From the NCBI GenBank assembly GCA_017508425.1, contig JAFVYZ010000047.1, positions 1-42,972 on the forward strand: 42,972 bases of DNA, read 5' to 3'. Below, one piece after another: positions 41,490-42,972 of the stretch. This DNA comes from Clostridia bacterium. Lineage in GTDB: Bacteria; Bacillota; Clostridia; Oscillospirales; CAG-272. The notes under the pieces are model-generated. The model made no database searches and was not told where the DNA came from. It was given only the letters and a program-made list of their open reading frames with translations. The translations under genes were made by a program, and so were the position numbers. Numbering within the stretch: the first letter of the stretch is position 1; each line of letters begins with the position of its first letter.

Positions 41490-42407
41490 ATGCCTATTAA
41501 AATTCCCAATTCATTACCTGCAACCAAAACGTTGCACGATGAAAATATCTTTGTGATCACCGAAAATCGCGCGATCACGCAGGACATTCGTCCCTTGCGT
41601 ATTGTCATGCTCAACCTCATGCCAAAAAAAATTGAAACCGAAACGCAGATCGCGCGCCTGATTGGCAACACGCCGCTGCAGGTTGAGCTTGAGCTTTTGC
41701 AAACGGCAACGCATGAGTCTAAGCATACCGCCGCCGAGCATATGCTCTCCTTTTATAAGGTGTTTGATGACATCAAGGATCAGAATTTTGACGGTATGAT
41801 CATTACGGGTGCGCCTGTTGAGCAAATGGACTTTGAAGACGTTGAATATTGGCAAGAGCTATGCGAGATCATGGAGTGGAGTAAAACGCACGTGACAAGC
41901 ACCCTTCATATTTGTTGGGGGGCGCAGGCGGGACTTTATTACCATTACGGTGTAAAAAAGCACGGCCTGCCCGAAAAGCTTTTCGGGGTGTTTGAGCACA
42001 CGCTTGATCATAAGCGGTCGATCTTATTCCGTGGCTTTGACGATACGTTTCTGGTGCCTCATTCACGTCATACGACAGTGCTTCGCGAGGATATTGAAGC
42101 CGTGGAGGATCTCAAGGTCCTTTGTAGCTCCGATGAGGCGGGTGTCTTTGCTATTGCGACCGAGCGCGGCAGACAGATTTACGTCATGGGTCACTCGGAA
42201 TACGATGCCGATACTTTGAAAAAAGAGTATTTCCGTGATAAGGAGAAGGGCTTACCCATTGCCGTTCCGAAAAACTATTTCCCGAATGATGATGAAACAA
42301 AGGAGCCGATCGTTCGTTGGCGCAGCTGTGCCAATCTCTTTTACTCAAACTGGCTCAACTACTTTGTTTACCAGACAACACCCTACGATATCACACAAAT
42401 TAAGTAA
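41490..42407 (+). CDS. metA: Homoserine O-acetyltransferase (MetA type)
   Basis: A 305-residue cytosolic acyltransferase activating homoserine for methionine synthesis. The catalytic residues fall exactly at the family positions: C142 in HICWGAQ, H235 and E237 in GHSEYD. Position 111 is Glu in TGAPVE; Glu here is known to select acetyl-CoA, whereas succinyl-CoA enzymes have Gly. Acetyl use also matches the preceding metY. AGAGGTG precedes the ATG. A strong terminator follows. Older annotation as homoserine O-succinyltransferase would therefore be misleading. Confidence 0.95.
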   Translation: MPIKIPNSLPATKTLHDENIFVITENRAITQDIRPLRIVMLNLMPKKIETETQIARLIGNTPLQVELELLQTATHESKHTAAEHMLSFYKVFDDIKDQNFDGMIITGAPVEQMDFEDVEYWQELCEIMEWSKTHVTSTLHICWGAQAGLYYHYGVKKHGLPEKLFGVFEHTLDHKRSILFRGFDDTFLVPHSRHTTVLREDIEAVEDLKVLCSSDEAGVFAIATERGRQIYVMGHSEYDADTLKKEYFRDKEKGLPIAVPKNYFPNDDETKEPIVRWRSCANLFYSNWLNYFVYQTTPYDITQIK

Positions 42408-42442
42408 AAATAGCGCCACTCGTAGCGAGTGGCGCTATTTTT
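42406..42442. terminator. Bidirectional terminator after metA
   Basis: A 17-pair stem (42406-42422 with 42426-42442, TAG loop) has A and T runs on both sides and touches the stop codon of the leftward metallophosphoesterase. Confidence 0.9.
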
Positions 42443-42972
42443 CATCCAAGCGTAATCTTCGCGCTCTGAATTTTCGGTACTACGGGTCGCCCTGCCTTAT
42501 CAAAGGGTGTGCCGCCTACTTCCTCGCGAGTGACGCCCATAAACATGGTGCTTTCCTTGCCCTTGATGTCAATGGTGGTGCCGGTAAGCTCTACCACGCA
42601 GTAAAGGGGATCGGTATATACCACGGTGTGCCCAAGAGCTCTGTGTTTCGCAAGGAGCTCAGCGGGGTAACGGTCGTGCGTTACACCCTGTACCCAGTCC
42701 ATTTTGGTGGCATTGACATCAAAGTAGCATACGCCGTCAAGGATGCGAATGTGATCGCGGTGATGGTGACCGTTGATGCACATCAGGACCTTGTTCGGTG
42801 TTTTCTTGTTGGCGTCGTTAATGATCTTTAACACGTCGGCGCGGTTTTTTACACCGTCGGGGCGCTCAAAGCTCTCGTGACTGATGATAAGACAAGGGTA
42901 GGGAGAACTGTCAATGGTTTCCTTTAGCCAATCAAGCTGATCCTGCGGCACCCAATCGCGAGATACACCGGG
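42442..42972 (-). CDS. Calcineurin-like metallophosphoesterase, N-terminal part off the window
   Basis: The last 177 residues of a metallophosphoesterase; the frame runs off the right edge. CLIISHESFER and the later GHHHRDH supply His ligands of the two-metal site typical of the family's C-terminal half. The part ends with a beta-rich tail (VVELTGTTIDIKGKE) that may be a small C-terminal domain. The N-terminal metal motifs are not visible, so export signals and substrate cannot be judged. It converges on metA across a shared terminator. Confidence 0.75.
   Translation of the reverse strand, partial: PGVSRDWVPQDQLDWLKETIDSSPYPCLIISHESFERPDGVKNRADVLKIINDANKKTPNKVLMCINGHHHRDHIRILDGVCYFDVNATKMDWVQGVTHDRYPAELLAKHRALGHTVVYTDPLYCVVELTGTTIDIKGKESTMFMGVTREEVGGTPFDKAGRPVVPKIQSAKITLG

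Noticed and set aside
1-42972. CRISPR arrays, IS elements, integrases or phage genes
   Set aside because: No regularly spaced repeats, transposase or recombinase motifs were seen on either strand.

Overview
The window looks like a chromosomal segment of a Gram-positive, gut-type Clostridia (Bacillota). The evidence is a Firmicutes-style division and cell-wall cluster led by mraZ, strong Shine-Dalgarno sites (AGGAGG, GGAGGTG) before almost every gene, many sigma-A-type promoters with 17-18 base spacers, RqcH, a type II pantothenate kinase-like protein, AEC transporters and glycan-directed enzymes. No plasmid, phage or IS genes and no CRISPR array were seen. Both ends cut through a gene.

Region 1 (1-6334) is a glucuronide-use locus. 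An AraC-type regulator and mannonate dehydratase (uxuA, cut by the left edge) run leftward. A GPH-family sugar:cation symporter and a GH2 beta-glucuronidase-like enzyme run rightward. Import, cleavage of the glucuronide and entry into the hexuronate pathway would be controlled together from the shared 406-base intergenic region.

Region 2 (6350-19563) holds a YhcC-type radical SAM gene and then a compact division and wall cluster: mraZ, rsmH, an atypical protein in the ftsL position, a class B PBP with two PASTA domains, murE, murF, mraY, ftsW, murG and ftsZ. Several of these overlap by four bases (ATGA). The PBP frame carries an in-frame TAA between its SxN and KTG motifs. murD, murC, murB, ftsQ and ftsA are not in the cluster. 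A four-copy 10-base repeat just downstream of the mraZ promoter is a good candidate MraZ operator.

Region 3 (19561-34519) contains alaS (leftward) and a tandem pair of large lipoproteins that join duplicated alpha/beta modules to a ComEC-like metallo-beta-lactamase domain. It continues with a pantothenate kinase-like gene divergent from a HAD-IIA phosphatase, then rqcH, topB, a small frameshifted gene, an LRR lipoprotein and a cupin.

Region 4 (34520-42972) starts with a tRNA bearing a CAT anticodon and a displaced 15-base copy of its 3' end. Next come an esterase and AEC transporter operon divergent from a LysR regulator, a second AEC transporter, a GH109-like Gfo/Idh/MocA protein, metY-metA (methionine synthesis through O-acetylhomoserine) and a metallophosphoesterase cut by the right edge.

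The points most worth following up are the tandem MBL lipoproteins, the interrupted PBP and the atypical FtsL-position protein beside it, and the tRNA-derived direct repeat.
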